DNA of 64,000 nt from DATKJS01 sp964551995 (GCA_964551995.1 CAZKFD010000032.1:124001-188000), one strand, 5' to 3'; positions 1 to 9,330 are shown, counted from the first letter of the stretch. Numbers and translations: made by a program. Notes: generated by a model not told the origin, from the sequence alone.

Positions 1-180
1 GCGCGACCACATCCTCGCCGGAGGCGAGTGAGCACCTCGGGTGTCCGCCCCAGGTTGCCGGGCTCGATCGGATAAGATCGGGCCTCTCCTGATGTCGAAA
101 GAGATGATACGCCGAACGGCCGGAAATTTCAAGCGGCGCCGGCATCGCGGAGGAAAATTTTCCCGGGGCGCCCCGGCCCG

Positions 181-1041
181 TCAGGGCGCCTGAATGCCGG
201 CAAGGTTGACGTCGGCCATGACGGAGAACGAGAACGGCCACTCGAGGAGACGTTTATCTCCTTTTTTCACCACGAAGGAGGCGTCGGTCCTGAAATCCAG
301 CCGGTATTCCGTGAAATATCCGCGGTCGGCGAGGAAGTTGACGAATCCCGTGCCCGAACCTTTGCCCTCGAAGACGCCCGTCGAGTCGCCGAGGTCCTTC
401 GTGCCCGAGACGCTGACCGTGTAGGCTGCTGCGACGACCGCCTCACGGCCGTCATTGGTCGGGACGATATCGTTCAGCGTGTAGTCGACCGTAAGGATGA
501 CCTGCAGGTCGAGGCCCTGGAAGGGGATGCTCAAGCGGCGGCTCTCCCGCCACTGGTCGCCCGGTCCTACTGGCTGCGTCGGGAAGGTCGGAAAGTAATC
601 GCGCAGGATCTGCGGGATCGAGAAATTCAGGATGTCTTGCTGGGCGAGGGCCTCCGGGTTGCGGATGTCCATGACCTTGCCCGTCCGGTTGAACACGACA
701 TCGAGGGCCTGACCCTCCAGCGTCCTGAGGGTCTGGGACTGTGTTTTGTCGGGCAGCTGGACCCGGACATCTATCCCTGGGCTGGTCAGAGACGCCCGGA
801 CCGCGTCCAGGGTCAGGGCCGTGACCGCGAACCTGATATCCCCCTGGGAATCGGCGTTGAGGCCGATATCCTGTCCGAGCAGATTCTTGCCCGAAACGTT
901 GACCTGCCCGGTGACGTTGTAGGTCAGGGCCGTGCCCACGGACGGCCCGAACTGGAGCGCGACCTTCTCCTCCTGGGCGGGGGAGAGAGACGACGAGATG
1001 AGGAGGCACAGGGCCCCCACGAGCACAAGCCGTCTTTTCAT
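181..1041 (-). CDS. exported beta-rich protein of unknown function
   Basis: A 286-residue protein I cannot place in a named family. Residues 1-22 form a signal peptide: MKRR, a hydrophobic run LVLVGALCLLISS, and a likely cut after SPAQ. There is no lipobox cysteine, so a soluble periplasmic or secreted protein is expected. The mature part is beta-rich, without membrane segments or an evident catalytic motif. The start at 1041 is preferred because AAGGAG lies 9 bases upstream and because the promoter at 1083-1111 would place transcription start below the longer possible start at 1101. It lies just downstream of the frameshifted glycosidase-like gene on the same strand but has its own promoter. 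Confidence 0.75.
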   Translation of the reverse strand: MKRRLVLVGALCLLISSSLSPAQEEKVALQFGPSVGTALTYNVTGQVNVSGKNLLGQDIGLNADSQGDIRFAVTALTLDAVRASLTSPGIDVRVQLPDKTQSQTLRTLEGQALDVVFNRTGKVMDIRNPEALAQQDILNFSIPQILRDYFPTFPTQPVGPGDQWRESRRLSIPFQGLDLQVILTVDYTLNDIVPTNDGREAVVAAAYTVSVSGTKDLGDSTGVFEGKGSGTGFVNFLADRGYFTEYRLDFRTDASFVVKKGDKRLLEWPFSFSVMADVNLAGIQAP

Positions 1042-1082
1042 CGGCTGCGTCTCCTTGTCGGCGGGAATTTCAGCACGCATTG

Positions 1083-1111
1083 ATTCTACGCCTGTCTTCA
1101 CGGAATCTCAA
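1083..1111 (-). promoter_or_regulatory. sigma70-like promoter of the 181-1041 gene
   Basis: On the minus strand TTGAGA (1106-1111) is followed after 17 bases by TAGAAT (1083-1088). The predicted transcript starts near 1076 and gives a leader of about 35 bases before the ATG at 1041. Confidence 0.55.
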
Positions 1112-1121
1112 ATGGCCCGTC

Positions 1122-2800
1122 CTAATAGACGGCGTCCGGCCGGGCCGCGCGCGAGGCGGAATCGCGGTGCGGCCCGCCGGGCGTCCGTCGGACGGCGAGC
1201 TCCAGGTCGTTCTCGTCCGTCAGCTCGTTGCCGGGGATGAGGACCTCCCGGACCCCGCTGACCCGGATCTCCCGCCCGCACCGCCCGATGCCGGTGATCT
1301 CGAGGTCCGGCGGAAGGTGAACGAGGACGCGCGCCGGGTCGGACCGCTCGGGCCGCGTGAAACGGACGAAGACGGAGTCCTGGCCGGCCTCGACCGATAC
1401 GGAGATCTTGCCGAACCGCGTCGGCGCGTTCTCGAAGACGACCGCCTTTCCCGGCTCGAGCCACGCGGGAGGCACGGCCGAGAAGAGGTGGAGGGTTTCG
1501 TCCTCCTCGCGGATGATCATGTTCCGGAGCGTTATCACGCCGAGGGCGGCGGCCCAGAGGGGAAAGAGGGCGGCCCCGCCTGGCGCCGCGTCGTCGATGC
1601 CTCGCGGATCTTCGAGGGGCGCGGACGGGCGGAGGAGGAAGGCGTAAAAACCGCCCACGGCTCGGTCCTGCTCGCCCCGGAGGATGCGGGCATTCGTCAC
1701 GAAAAGGGACGGAAAGGGGATGGTGTCGTTGAGGGTGGCCGTCACGCGCCTGTTCCAGGGGTCGATCAGGGGCGTCGGGAACAGGGCCTCCAGGTTCTCC
1801 CAATGGGCCCCGTACTTTTCGCAGCTCGGGGGAAGCCCGGCGCGGCCCGTCCGGTCTTCGGCCGGAGGACGGCCGTCCGGAGGTCCTCGAACTCGGATTC
1901 CCAGGCCGCCGCGTCGCCGAGCCGTCCCAGCCGCCGTGCGGCCAGGGCCGCGGATTGAAGGGTCCGGAGGCTCCACCAGTCGCAGCCCGGGCCGGGGCTG
2001 CTTTCGACCCGATCATCCTCGCTGCCGCCGGCGGGGCCGGACGGCATGTCTGGCAGGGGCGCGCCGGCCCTGCCGGACCGCCGGGAGGTCAGGATAAAGG
2101 CGGCGGCTTTCGCGATGAGAGGGTAGATCCGATCGAGCCAGACGTCGTCGCCGCTGAGCAGTCCGTATTCGACCAGGGCCCAGACGGCGCAGCCGGTTCC
2201 GTCGGGACGGCCGTCCGTGGCCGCGAACTGTCCGCTTCGCTTTTGCCAGCGCGGGAAAAGCTCCAGACTCCTGCGGGCCTCGTCCATGTATCCGGCCAGG
2301 GTCAGGGAAGCGGCCCTGTAGGCGGCGTCGCGCAGGGAGAATTCGCCGCGCCGCTCCTCGGGCGCGGGCTCGCCTCTGCCGCGGCCGATGAGGAGGCAGA
2401 CGAGCGAGGCTGAATAGGATTGCAGGACCTCCGGCTCCGGCACTTCGAGCTTCGCCCCCCGGGCCAGGAAGTCCTCCCAGAAGCCGGCCGTCCGGTCCTT
2501 CCATTGGGTGAAATCCCGGCCCGCGAGATCGAGGCTGACGCCTTCGGCGGGATGGTCCGAGGCCCGGTAGGGAAGGCACAGGACGGCCGCCGCCGACCGG
2601 TCCGGGGGAAGCTCCGCGCGCAGGCAGAGCCTGTCTCCTTTGCCGGGACCGAAGACGAGTGGCGGGCCGGCGCTCACCGTGGCGATGAGACGGCCTCCGG
2701 CGAAAACGGCCCGTGAGCCGTCCGCCGCGAAGAGCGCGGCGGCGAGGGCGAGGAGGAGAACGGGAACACGCCTTGCGCGGACGGCTTGAGCGGGGCTCAT
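1122..2800 (-). pseudogene. frameshifted secreted six-hairpin glycosidase-like protein
   Basis: Two overlapping reading frames together look like one exported protein of about 559 residues. The upstream frame starts at 2800 with a signal peptide (hydrophobic VPVLLLALAAALFAADG) and runs through an alpha-helical stretch (AAYRAASLTLAGYMDEARRS, DGTGCAVWALVEYGLL) typical of (alpha/alpha)6 barrels of glycosidase and glycogen-debranching type. Near 1820-1870 the sense moves into another frame (SCEKYGAHWENLEALFP), which ends at 1122 with a beta-sandwich-like C-terminus. The shift is in a G/C-rich stretch containing a GGGGG run and equals loss of one base. It may be a true mutation or a sequencing/assembly error. 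The exact enzyme activity cannot be read from the sequence. Confidence 0.65.
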
Positions 2801-2808
2801 AACCGGCC

Positions 2809-2837
2809 ATTATAAAAAGGAGGCGCGCTTTGCGCAA
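2809..2837 (-). promoter_or_regulatory. sigma70-like promoter directly abutting the 2800 start codon
   Basis: TTGCGC (2832-2837), 17-base spacer, TATAAT (2809-2814) on the minus strand. Only 8 bases separate the -10 box from the ATG at 2798-2800 and no Shine-Dalgarno is present, so the transcript would be leaderless or nearly so. Confidence 0.55.
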
Positions 2838-2869
2838 TAAGAAAAGACTGACCCCCGCGGCCGGCCGCA

Positions 2870-3913
2870 TCAAGCCGGGGGGCCGGGCTCCTTGGCGGCC
2901 CTTTTCCTCAACACTGGGATCAAACCGATGCCCGCCCAAGCCAGACCGAGGATTCTCCTCATAAGGATGACGGCCATGCCGGTGGACATCCGGATCCGGA
3001 GCAGGGCGAACAGCGAAACGTAGGTCATCTCGTAAACGCCCATGGACCCGGGAACCGGGATGAAGGTGTAAAAGGACCCCAGCGTCACGATGATGAAACA
3101 TTTTAGGAACGTCGCGCGGCCTCCTCCGAGGAAGCGGAAGGTGAGGTAGATCTCGACGGTCCAGAGGAGGGCCTGGAAGAGGTACGAGCCGAAGAGAAAA
3201 TAGAACAGGCCGCGGCGGGAATTATAAAGATCGGAGATGTGGGCGTCCGTTTCCCGGATCTGCTCCCGGTGCTTCTCGACGGCCGGGATCCTGATGCGCA
3301 GCCCCGCCAGGCCGTCCAGCATCCAGGTGAAGAGGCCCTGCCGCTGCTTGGCCAGAAGGAGGAGTAACAGGGCGAAGACGGCCCCTGTTAGGGCGAAGAG
3401 GACGAGCTGATGACGGAAGGACAAGGCGAAGGAAGTGATCAGCAGGATGACGGCGACGGCGACGGTGAAGATCCCGGCCAGGAACTCGACGGTCTTGTCC
3501 ACGATGACGGAAGCCAGGACCTTCTTGCGGTCGATCCGGTCGAACATGAAAATCCGCATCGTCTCGCCGCCGATGTTGCCGGCCGGGGTCAGGTAGCTCA
3601 CGGCGGCCCCCGCGATCCGGGCGCCGAAGACCTCGGCGTAGGAGACGTGCTCGCCGGAGGAATGGAGGATGACCTGCCAATTGAACGCCCGGACGCCCCA
3701 GTAAAGGGCCCGCAGGCCCATGAGCACTAGGATCTCGACGACCGTGAGGTGCCGGACCGCGGTCCAAATCTGCCGCAAGCCGGCCTTGAAGATGAGGTAG
3801 ATGAAGAGTCCGAGGCCCGCGAGGCCGATGAGCCTCATGACCAGGGCCCCGACGCGGGACCTCGGCGGCGGGGCGACGCTCTCCCTGTCTCCCAACGCGA
3901 CCTGTTCTTCCAT
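2870..3913 (-). CDS. UPF0104/LPG-synthase-type flippase-like membrane protein
   Basis: A 347-residue integral membrane protein with about eight hydrophobic segments, of the lysylphosphatidylglycerol-synthase transmembrane (YbhN/UPF0104, AglD-like) family. Recognisable features are the central stretch PAGNIGGETMRIF (near residue 110) and the C-terminal VPGSMGVYEMTYVSLF (near residue 290), matching the conserved P-x-G-x-G-x-x-E signatures of the family. Members move or modify lipid-linked substrates; the actual substrate here is unknown. The ATG at 3913 lies next to the divergent promoter of the DUF3943 gene. A separate DUF2156 protein, the kind of domain fused to this family in MprF, is coded at 27671-28543. 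Confidence 0.85.
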   Translation of the reverse strand: MEEQVALGDRESVAPPPRSRVGALVMRLIGLAGLGLFIYLIFKAGLRQIWTAVRHLTVVEILVLMGLRALYWGVRAFNWQVILHSSGEHVSYAEVFGARIAGAAVSYLTPAGNIGGETMRIFMFDRIDRKKVLASVIVDKTVEFLAGIFTVAVAVILLITSFALSFRHQLVLFALTGAVFALLLLLLAKQRQGLFTWMLDGLAGLRIRIPAVEKHREQIRETDAHISDLYNSRRGLFYFLFGSYLFQALLWTVEIYLTFRFLGGGRATFLKCFIIVTLGSFYTFIPVPGSMGVYEMTYVSLFALLRIRMSTGMAVILMRRILGLAWAGIGLIPVLRKRAAKEPGPPA

Positions 3914-3915
3914 GC

Positions 3916-3944
3916 TTGACGAATCCCGATGAAAGACTTATTTT
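3916..3944 (+). promoter_or_regulatory. sigma70-like promoter of the DUF3943 gene
   Basis: TTGACG (3916-3921), 17-base spacer, TATTTT (3939-3944). It begins 2 bases outside the divergent flippase-like gene and gives a leader of about 30 bases before the ATG at 3983. Confidence 0.5.
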
Positions 3945-3982
3945 AACTGTTCCCGGGGAATTTATCTATTGGTGCGAGGTTT

Positions 3983-5695
3983 ATGGCGAGGTTTACACTG
4001 AGAAAGCCCCAAAGGCGTTTCGGCCATACGATTCTCGCCGCCTCCCTGGCGGCCCTGTGGCTGGCCGTCTCCCTGCCTTCCCGGGCCTTCGCGATGCCGG
4101 CCTCTTCCGGCGAGGGGCTGCAGGAGCCGGCCGCCCTTTCTTTCTCTCTCTCCGGGCGCGCCGGGACTCCCGGCCTTTTTTCTGCGACGAAGCCCTTCCC
4201 GCTGCTCGTTCCGGCGGATGTCGACAGTGCCGGGCGGTCGAACGGCCCCCCATCGCACGGCCTGAAGCCGAAAAAGAGGACACTCAGGGCCTGGCTCGAG
4301 CTGGGCGCCTTCCTGACCTATACGACGACGAGCTACTGGGTGCGGGCCGCGTTCCCCGAGGATTGGCAGTTTCAACTCAATTTCGGCGTGCAGCTCCAGC
4401 GCATCCTCGGCCTCCAGGGCTGGCGCTTCGATTCGAACGTCTTCAAGCTCAACTGGACGCACGCGCTGGCCGGCGGGATCTATTACGAGTTCGCCCGAGC
4501 GAACCATCTTTCGTGGCTTTCTTCCTGGATGATGGGCATCATCTCCTCGACGTACTGGGAGGCCGTCGTCGAGTGGAAAGAGGTCATCTCGATCAACGAC
4601 CAGATTATGACCGGCATCGGCTCCTACGCTACCGGAGAGCCCTGGTACCAGCTCGGCCGCTACCTCAGCTATCAGCCCGGGGTCGTCTACCAGGCGCTGA
4701 GCTTTCTCAACCCGCTCGTCAAGATCAACCGCTGGCTGGACCGCCACGACCCGGCCGACAAGACCGACGCGCCTCAAGGATGGCACGACTTCACCCTGTT
4801 CGCGGGGGCGAGGCAGCTCGGCCGGTCCGGCGAGGACACTCAGACCGCCGCCTACTTCGGCTTCCGGACCCAGCTCGGCGCCTTGCCGGAATACGGGAAG
4901 CCCGGCGAGGTTGAGGAATCCGTCAAGGACACGTATTTCAGCGAGATCGCCCTGGACTACGCCGTCCGCGACGGCCACGCAGACGAGACGCGCTTCCTGA
5001 CGAAGGCCGTGACGCTCGGGATCGTCCGCCAGAACATTAACGAGAGCCTGGAGGGCTACAGCCTGACCCTGGGGATCGGCTCGTCGTTCGAATACTTCAA
5101 AAAAAGGCCTCTCGCGCCCTACGACTCCAACCCCGTTTCGGTCAAGACCGGATGGGACCCGCTTCTGCTCGACGAGCCGCGGGACTTCACGGACAAGCTG
5201 GCCATCCTCAACGTCGTCGGCCCGGTCCTGGATTGGACGATCTTCCGCCGGGGACTGAAGATCAGGACGGTCCTTGAGGCCTATGTCAATTTTTCCCTGG
5301 TCAACGCCTATGCGCTCAACGCATACTCCGTCTCTCACGATATCGTCGGCATGAAGACGACCGTCTTCTATTATGGGTACTACTACGCCTACGGCGGGAC
5401 CTTGTCGGGGAACACGGAACTGCAATGGGGGAGCTTCCGGGCCCGGGCCATGGCCGGCTTCAACGCCTGGGGTTCGTTCGACGGCCTGGACAGGTTCCAG
5501 GCCGATGTCACCAACAATGCCCACCTGAGCGACACGCGGGCGCGTTATCTTCTCGGCGTCGGCTGGAAGATCCCGCGCGCGCCGCTCGAGGTCTTCCTGA
5601 ATTTCGAGGGCGTCCGGAGGTGGGGGAGGATTCAGGAGGTCTGTTACCAGGACCTCGAGAAGAAAACCTACGCCGGCCTGCAGTTTTCCTTCTAG
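3983..5695 (+). CDS. DUF3943 outer-membrane-type protein
   Basis: A 570-residue exported protein. The N-terminus (MARFTLRKPQ, then a hydrophobic stretch ending near SRAFAMP) is a signal peptide of about 37 residues. Residues about 155-225 carry the DUF3943 core with HALAGGIYYEFARANHLSW and the following YWEAVVEWKEVISINDQ. The rest alternates aromatic and polar strands and ends in a beta-strand with a terminal Phe (YAGLQFSF), as outer-membrane barrels do. Function is unknown; such proteins are thought to sit in the outer membrane. It stands alone under its own promoter, with the convergent HAD phosphatase gene following after 7 bases. Confidence 0.8.
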   Translation: MARFTLRKPQRRFGHTILAASLAALWLAVSLPSRAFAMPASSGEGLQEPAALSFSLSGRAGTPGLFSATKPFPLLVPADVDSAGRSNGPPSHGLKPKKRTLRAWLELGAFLTYTTTSYWVRAAFPEDWQFQLNFGVQLQRILGLQGWRFDSNVFKLNWTHALAGGIYYEFARANHLSWLSSWMMGIISSTYWEAVVEWKEVISINDQIMTGIGSYATGEPWYQLGRYLSYQPGVVYQALSFLNPLVKINRWLDRHDPADKTDAPQGWHDFTLFAGARQLGRSGEDTQTAAYFGFRTQLGALPEYGKPGEVEESVKDTYFSEIALDYAVRDGHADETRFLTKAVTLGIVRQNINESLEGYSLTLGIGSSFEYFKKRPLAPYDSNPVSVKTGWDPLLLDEPRDFTDKLAILNVVGPVLDWTIFRRGLKIRTVLEAYVNFSLVNAYALNAYSVSHDIVGMKTTVFYYGYYYAYGGTLSGNTELQWGSFRARAMAGFNAWGSFDGLDRFQADVTNNAHLSDTRARYLLGVGWKIPRAPLEVFLNFEGVRRWGRIQEVCYQDLEKKTYAGLQFSF

Positions 5696-5702
5696 CCAGC
5701 CT

Positions 5703-6356
5703 TCAGGCGATGATCTCCCAGCCTCGGCTCCGGGCGTGGCGGCGGAGGCCCGCCGTGGGGTGTACGGCCACGGGATGGCCGACGAGCTCGAGGACCGGAA
5801 GGTCCGACAGCCGGTCGGCCAGGGCCCAGGATTCCTTCCAGTCGACTTCGTCCGGCCGAATCCTCTCGAACAAGGCCTCAACTTTCTGCCGAGCGTAGGG
5901 ATAGATGCCGCGGCGGTGGCCGGTGAGCCTGCCCTCGGCCGTCTCGAGCTCCCGGCCGATGACGATGTCGACCCCGAGCTTTTCCTTAAGCTCGGCCGCC
6001 AGCACTTGGAGGGAGCCGGAGAGGAGGATGATCAGGCAGCCGGCGTCCTTGAACTCCCGGATCCTTTCCTGCAGGCCTTCGGGAACAGCCTCTCTGAGGA
6101 AGGCCGCGCCATACCTCTTGGCCCAGGACTTGACCGCCTCCGGCGTTTCGCCCCGAAGGTAGGTGGCGTTCCAGCCGATGGCCTGCCGGAGACCGAGGCT
6201 CAGGGAGTCCCTGAAGAAGGTCAACAGGAACGAGGCCAGGCGAACGGGCCCGATCTTTCCGCGGACCAAGAGAAAGCGGAAGAACGAATGCTCCGAGCTC
6301 GTCCTCCTGAGGAGGGTGCCGTCGAGGTCGATGATGGCCAGGCGCTTAAGGGTCAT
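5703..6356 (-). CDS. HAD-IB family phosphatase (SerB-like)
   Basis: A 217-residue haloacid-dehalogenase superfamily hydrolase. Motif I is DLDGTLL (Asp10 nucleophile, Asp12 acid/base), motif II is the serine of LLSGS, motif III the lysine of ARQKVEAL, motif IV the acidic SDLPVLELVG. The helical cap between motifs I and II and the HAD-IB layout resemble phosphoserine phosphatase and related phosphomonoesterases; substrate cannot be fixed from sequence. The start at 6356 is chosen because the promoter at 6398-6426 starts transcription near 6391, which excludes the longer start at 6407. Confidence 0.8.
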   Translation of the reverse strand: MTLKRLAIIDLDGTLLRRTSSEHSFFRFLLVRGKIGPVRLASFLLTFFRDSLSLGLRQAIGWNATYLRGETPEAVKSWAKRYGAAFLREAVPEGLQERIREFKDAGCLIILLSGSLQVLAAELKEKLGVDIVIGRELETAEGRLTGHRRGIYPYARQKVEALFERIRPDEVDWKESWALADRLSDLPVLELVGHPVAVHPTAGLRRHARSRGWEIIA

Positions 6357-6397
6357 TCTCCCGAAGTCTTCTCTCCGTGATCTTTCGGAAAGCTCAA

Positions 6398-6426
6398 GGT
6401 ATAGCACATTAAAAACCGGGCGTCAA
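6398..6426 (-). promoter_or_regulatory. sigma70-like promoter of the HAD phosphatase gene
   Basis: TTGACG (6421-6426), 17-base spacer, TATACC (6398-6403) on the minus strand; the -10 box is preceded by TG-C, an extended -10. Confidence 0.55.
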
Positions 6427-6493
6427 AAGAAGGAGTCGGCGGGGCCCGCGTTTCCATGGCCCCGACGGTGGCCGCGGAGAGAGGGACGCGCCT

Positions 6494-7222
6494 TCAAGCC
6501 GCCTTGGCTGCGTCCTTGGCGATCAGGAGGGTCGTCGGGTCGAGCTTCAGCCTCAGGTTGTGGGGCGCCAGGCGGTCGTGGTCCTTGACGAGGGTGAAGT
6601 GCACGTGGTCGCCGTGGTGCAGGAGGGAGATCAGGACGTCGATGACGCCGACGTGGCTCTCGAGCAGGAGCGGGATGCCCCGCGCGTCGAACAGCGGCTC
6701 CTCGCCCCGGAGCGAAGCGCTGAACCAGACCTCGAGGCCGAGGCGCGCGGCGAAGTCCTTGAATTTCCGCAGCTCCTCCGGCCCGGCCTGGCCGAAGTCG
6801 AGTCCGTCAACGATGATGGTCTCGGCCGCGAACTGGCCGTGGACGATCATGGCTTCCAGGCTCCGCAGGACCTGCTCGGTCCGGGCGCCCTCCTGCTTGA
6901 AGTTCATGATGACCCGGTTGCGGATGAGTTCGTCGTACATCTCGAGGGCGGAGGCCATCCGGGGCGCCTTGGCGATCTCCTTGAAGATGTCCTCGTACCA
7001 GTTGATGATGTGGTCGACGCGGCTCGAGTAGGAGACATGGATGACGGACTTCCCCTGGAGGAGCTTGTCCACGGCGATGTGGACGAGACAGGCGGTCTTG
7101 CCCACGCCCTTCCGCGAGGCGAGCACGGCGATGTTCCCCCGGCCGAGTCCGCCCGAAATCGACTTCTCGAGGATCCTCAGGGGGCTCCGTTTGACGAGCT
7201 CTTCTTTGACGCTGGGGCTCAT
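6494..7222 (-). CDS. RecA/KaiC-like P-loop ATPase of unknown role
   Basis: A 242-residue soluble P-loop protein. Walker A is ASRKGVGKT (residues 35-43); a Walker-B-like strand is ETIIVDGLDF. The order of strands and the aromatic-rich DHIINWYEDIFKE helix resemble DnaB/KaiC-type ATPases, but no named subfamily is recognisable. It starts 14 bases after the end of the EF-G gene with GGAGGAGAGG before its ATG, so the two form an operon under the promoter at 9425-9453. The partnership with a translocation factor suggests a ribosome- or nucleic-acid-linked role, but this is inference only. Confidence 0.75.
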   Translation of the reverse strand: MSPSVKEELVKRSPLRILEKSISGGLGRGNIAVLASRKGVGKTACLVHIAVDKLLQGKSVIHVSYSSRVDHIINWYEDIFKEIAKAPRMASALEMYDELIRNRVIMNFKQEGARTEQVLRSLEAMIVHGQFAAETIIVDGLDFGQAGPEELRKFKDFAARLGLEVWFSASLRGEEPLFDARGIPLLLESHVGVIDVLISLLHHGDHVHFTLVKDHDRLAPHNLRLKLDPTTLLIAKDAAKAA

Positions 7223-7236
7223 GACCTCTCCTCCCG

Positions 7237-9330
7237 CTATTTCGGCGCCGACGCCCGCTGTTTCTCCGCGTATTGCTCTATCAGGAGCTCGCCGATCTGG
7301 CCCGGCACACGGCCGTACTTCAGGAATTCCATGGTGAACTCGGCCTTGCCCTGGGTGAGCGACCGCAGGACCGACGAGTAGCCGAACATCTCGCTCAGAG
7401 GGACCTCAGCGTCCACCCGGGCGAACATCCCGTCCTCGACCGAGCTGACGATGACGCCGCGTCTTTGGCTGATCGTGGCGAAGACATTGCCCGCGAACTC
7501 GCTCGGCCCCTCGATGGAGACCTTCATCAGGGGCTCCAGGATCTGCGGCCGGGACTTCGCGTAGGCCTGCCGGAAGGCGCCCTGGGCGGCGGCCTGGAAG
7601 GCGATGTCCGAGGAATCGACTGGGTGGAACTGGCCGTCGGTGAGGACGGCCCGAACGCCCGTCACCGGAAAGCCGATGAGGAGGCCCTTGCGGAGGGCCG
7701 CCCGGAAGCCCTTGTCGCACGATGAGATGAACTCGCGCGGGATGCGTCCGCCACGCACTTCGTTCGCGAACTCGTAGCCGCCCTTGGCCAGGGGTTCGAA
7801 ATGTCCGATGACCCGGGCGAATTGGCCGGCTCCGCCCGTCTGTTTCTTGTGGGTATAGTCGAACGCGACGCGCTGGCCGATCGCTTCGCGGTACGCCACC
7901 TGGGGCATACCGGTCTCGACCTCGGCCCGGTACTCCCGCTTCATGCGCTCGATGTAGATGTCGAGATGCAGTTCGCCCATCCCCTGGATAATCGTCTGGT
8001 TGGACTCAGGGTCGACATAGGTCCGGAACGTCGGGTCCTCCTTGCTGAACCGGTTGAGCGCCTTGGCCACGCGGTCGGCGGCGGCGTTGTCCACGGGCGT
8101 GATGGCCAGAGAGATCACCGGGTCCGGGACGTAGATAGCCGTCATGGCGAGGTTCAGCCCCGGGCTGCAGAAGGTGTCCCCCGAGGCGCAGTCGATGCCG
8201 AACAGGGCGACGATGTCGCCGCAGACGGCGCCCGGAATGTCCTCCATCGTGTCGGCGTGCATGCGGACGAGGCGGCCGACCTTAACCTTCTGGCCCGAGC
8301 GGGTGTTGACGAGCTCGTCCCCCCGGCGCAGGCTCCCCTGGTAGATCCGGATGTAGGTCAGCTGTCCGTAGGAGCCCTCCTCGAGTTTGAAGGCCAGCGC
8401 GACCGTCTTTGCCGAGGGGTCGAAGACGAGCACGCGCTCGACGCCATCGCGGTTGAGGTCGACGGCCCTATTTTCGACCTCCGACGGGTCCGGTAGGTAG
8501 CGGACGACGGCGTCCAGGAGCGGCTGGATGCCCTTGTTCCTGAAGGCCGAGCCGGCGAGGACGGGCACGAGCCGGCGGGCAATCGCGCCCCTGCGGACGG
8601 CAGCGTGGATCATGGCCTCGGTGGCGCGGCCCTCGAGCGCGGCCTCCATGAGCTCGTCTGAGAACATGGAGGCGGCGTCGACGAGGCTTTCCCGCGCGGC
8701 GCGGGCCTCGGCCTCGAGCTCGGCCGGGATCGCCTCGGCGCGAACAATCTCGCCGTCGGGCCCGTCGAAATACAGGGCCTTCATTGAGACGAGGTCGACG
8801 ATCCCCCGGAAGTCCTCTTCCAGCCCGATCGGGATCTGCAGGAGCACGGCGTTATGGCCGAGCTTCTCGGCGATCTGGTCCCGGACCTTGAAGAGGTTGG
8901 CGCCGGTGCGGTCGAGCTTGTTGATGAAGGCGATGAAGGGTACGTTGTAACGGCGGAGTTGGCGGTCGACGGTAATCGTCTGGGACTGTACGCCGCCGAC
9001 GGAGCACAGCACCAGGACCGCGGAGTCGAGGACCCGGAGCGAGCGCTCGACCTCGATCGTGAAATCGACGTGCCCCGGGGTGTCGATGATGTTGATGGAG
9101 TGGTCGCCCCACAGGACGTTGGTCGTGGCCGAGGCGATGGTGATGCCGCGCTCGCGCTCGAGGTCCATGGAGTCCATCGTCGCCCCCACGCCGTCCTTAC
9201 CCTTGACCTCGTGGATTTTGTGGATTTTTTTGCAGTAAAAAAGGATCCGCTCCGTCAGCGTCGTCTTACCCGAGTCGATATGGGCGCTGATGCCGATGTT
9301 GCGCATCTTCGCGAGTTCTGTGCTCATCAT
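7237..9330 (-). CDS. fusA: elongation factor G, mitochondrial EFG1/spdEFG1-like
   Basis: A 698-residue translational GTPase of normal EF-G length. G1 is AHIDSGKTT (residues 16-24), with later RGITIAS (G2), DTPGHVD (G3) and NKLD (G4); domains II to V follow, with TGGAGQFARV and YSSVLRSLTQGKAEF in the C-terminal half. The stretch HEVKGKDGVGATMDSM, and the wording DSGKTTLTER, match mitochondrial EF-G1 and its bacterial spdEFG1 relatives of spirochaetes, planctomycetes and deltaproteobacteria better than E. coli FusA (HDGAATMDWM type). It should catalyse translocation on the ribosome. The start at 9330 gives the usual N-terminus. A longer frame to 9663 has no conserved residues and covers the promoter. 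Confidence 0.93.
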   Translation of the reverse strand: MMSTELAKMRNIGISAHIDSGKTTLTERILFYCKKIHKIHEVKGKDGVGATMDSMDLERERGITIASATTNVLWGDHSINIIDTPGHVDFTIEVERSLRVLDSAVLVLCSVGGVQSQTITVDRQLRRYNVPFIAFINKLDRTGANLFKVRDQIAEKLGHNAVLLQIPIGLEEDFRGIVDLVSMKALYFDGPDGEIVRAEAIPAELEAEARAARESLVDAASMFSDELMEAALEGRATEAMIHAAVRRGAIARRLVPVLAGSAFRNKGIQPLLDAVVRYLPDPSEVENRAVDLNRDGVERVLVFDPSAKTVALAFKLEEGSYGQLTYIRIYQGSLRRGDELVNTRSGQKVKVGRLVRMHADTMEDIPGAVCGDIVALFGIDCASGDTFCSPGLNLAMTAIYVPDPVISLAITPVDNAAADRVAKALNRFSKEDPTFRTYVDPESNQTIIQGMGELHLDIYIERMKREYRAEVETGMPQVAYREAIGQRVAFDYTHKKQTGGAGQFARVIGHFEPLAKGGYEFANEVRGGRIPREFISSCDKGFRAALRKGLLIGFPVTGVRAVLTDGQFHPVDSSDIAFQAAAQGAFRQAYAKSRPQILEPLMKVSIEGPSEFAGNVFATISQRRGVIVSSVEDGMFARVDAEVPLSEMFGYSSVLRSLTQGKAEFTMEFLKYGRVPGQIGELLIEQYAEKQRASAPK

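Noticed and set aside
1..180. End of an upstream plus-strand gene (frame ending at 32 with RDHILAGGE)
   Set aside because: Only nine codons are inside the window, too few to judge.
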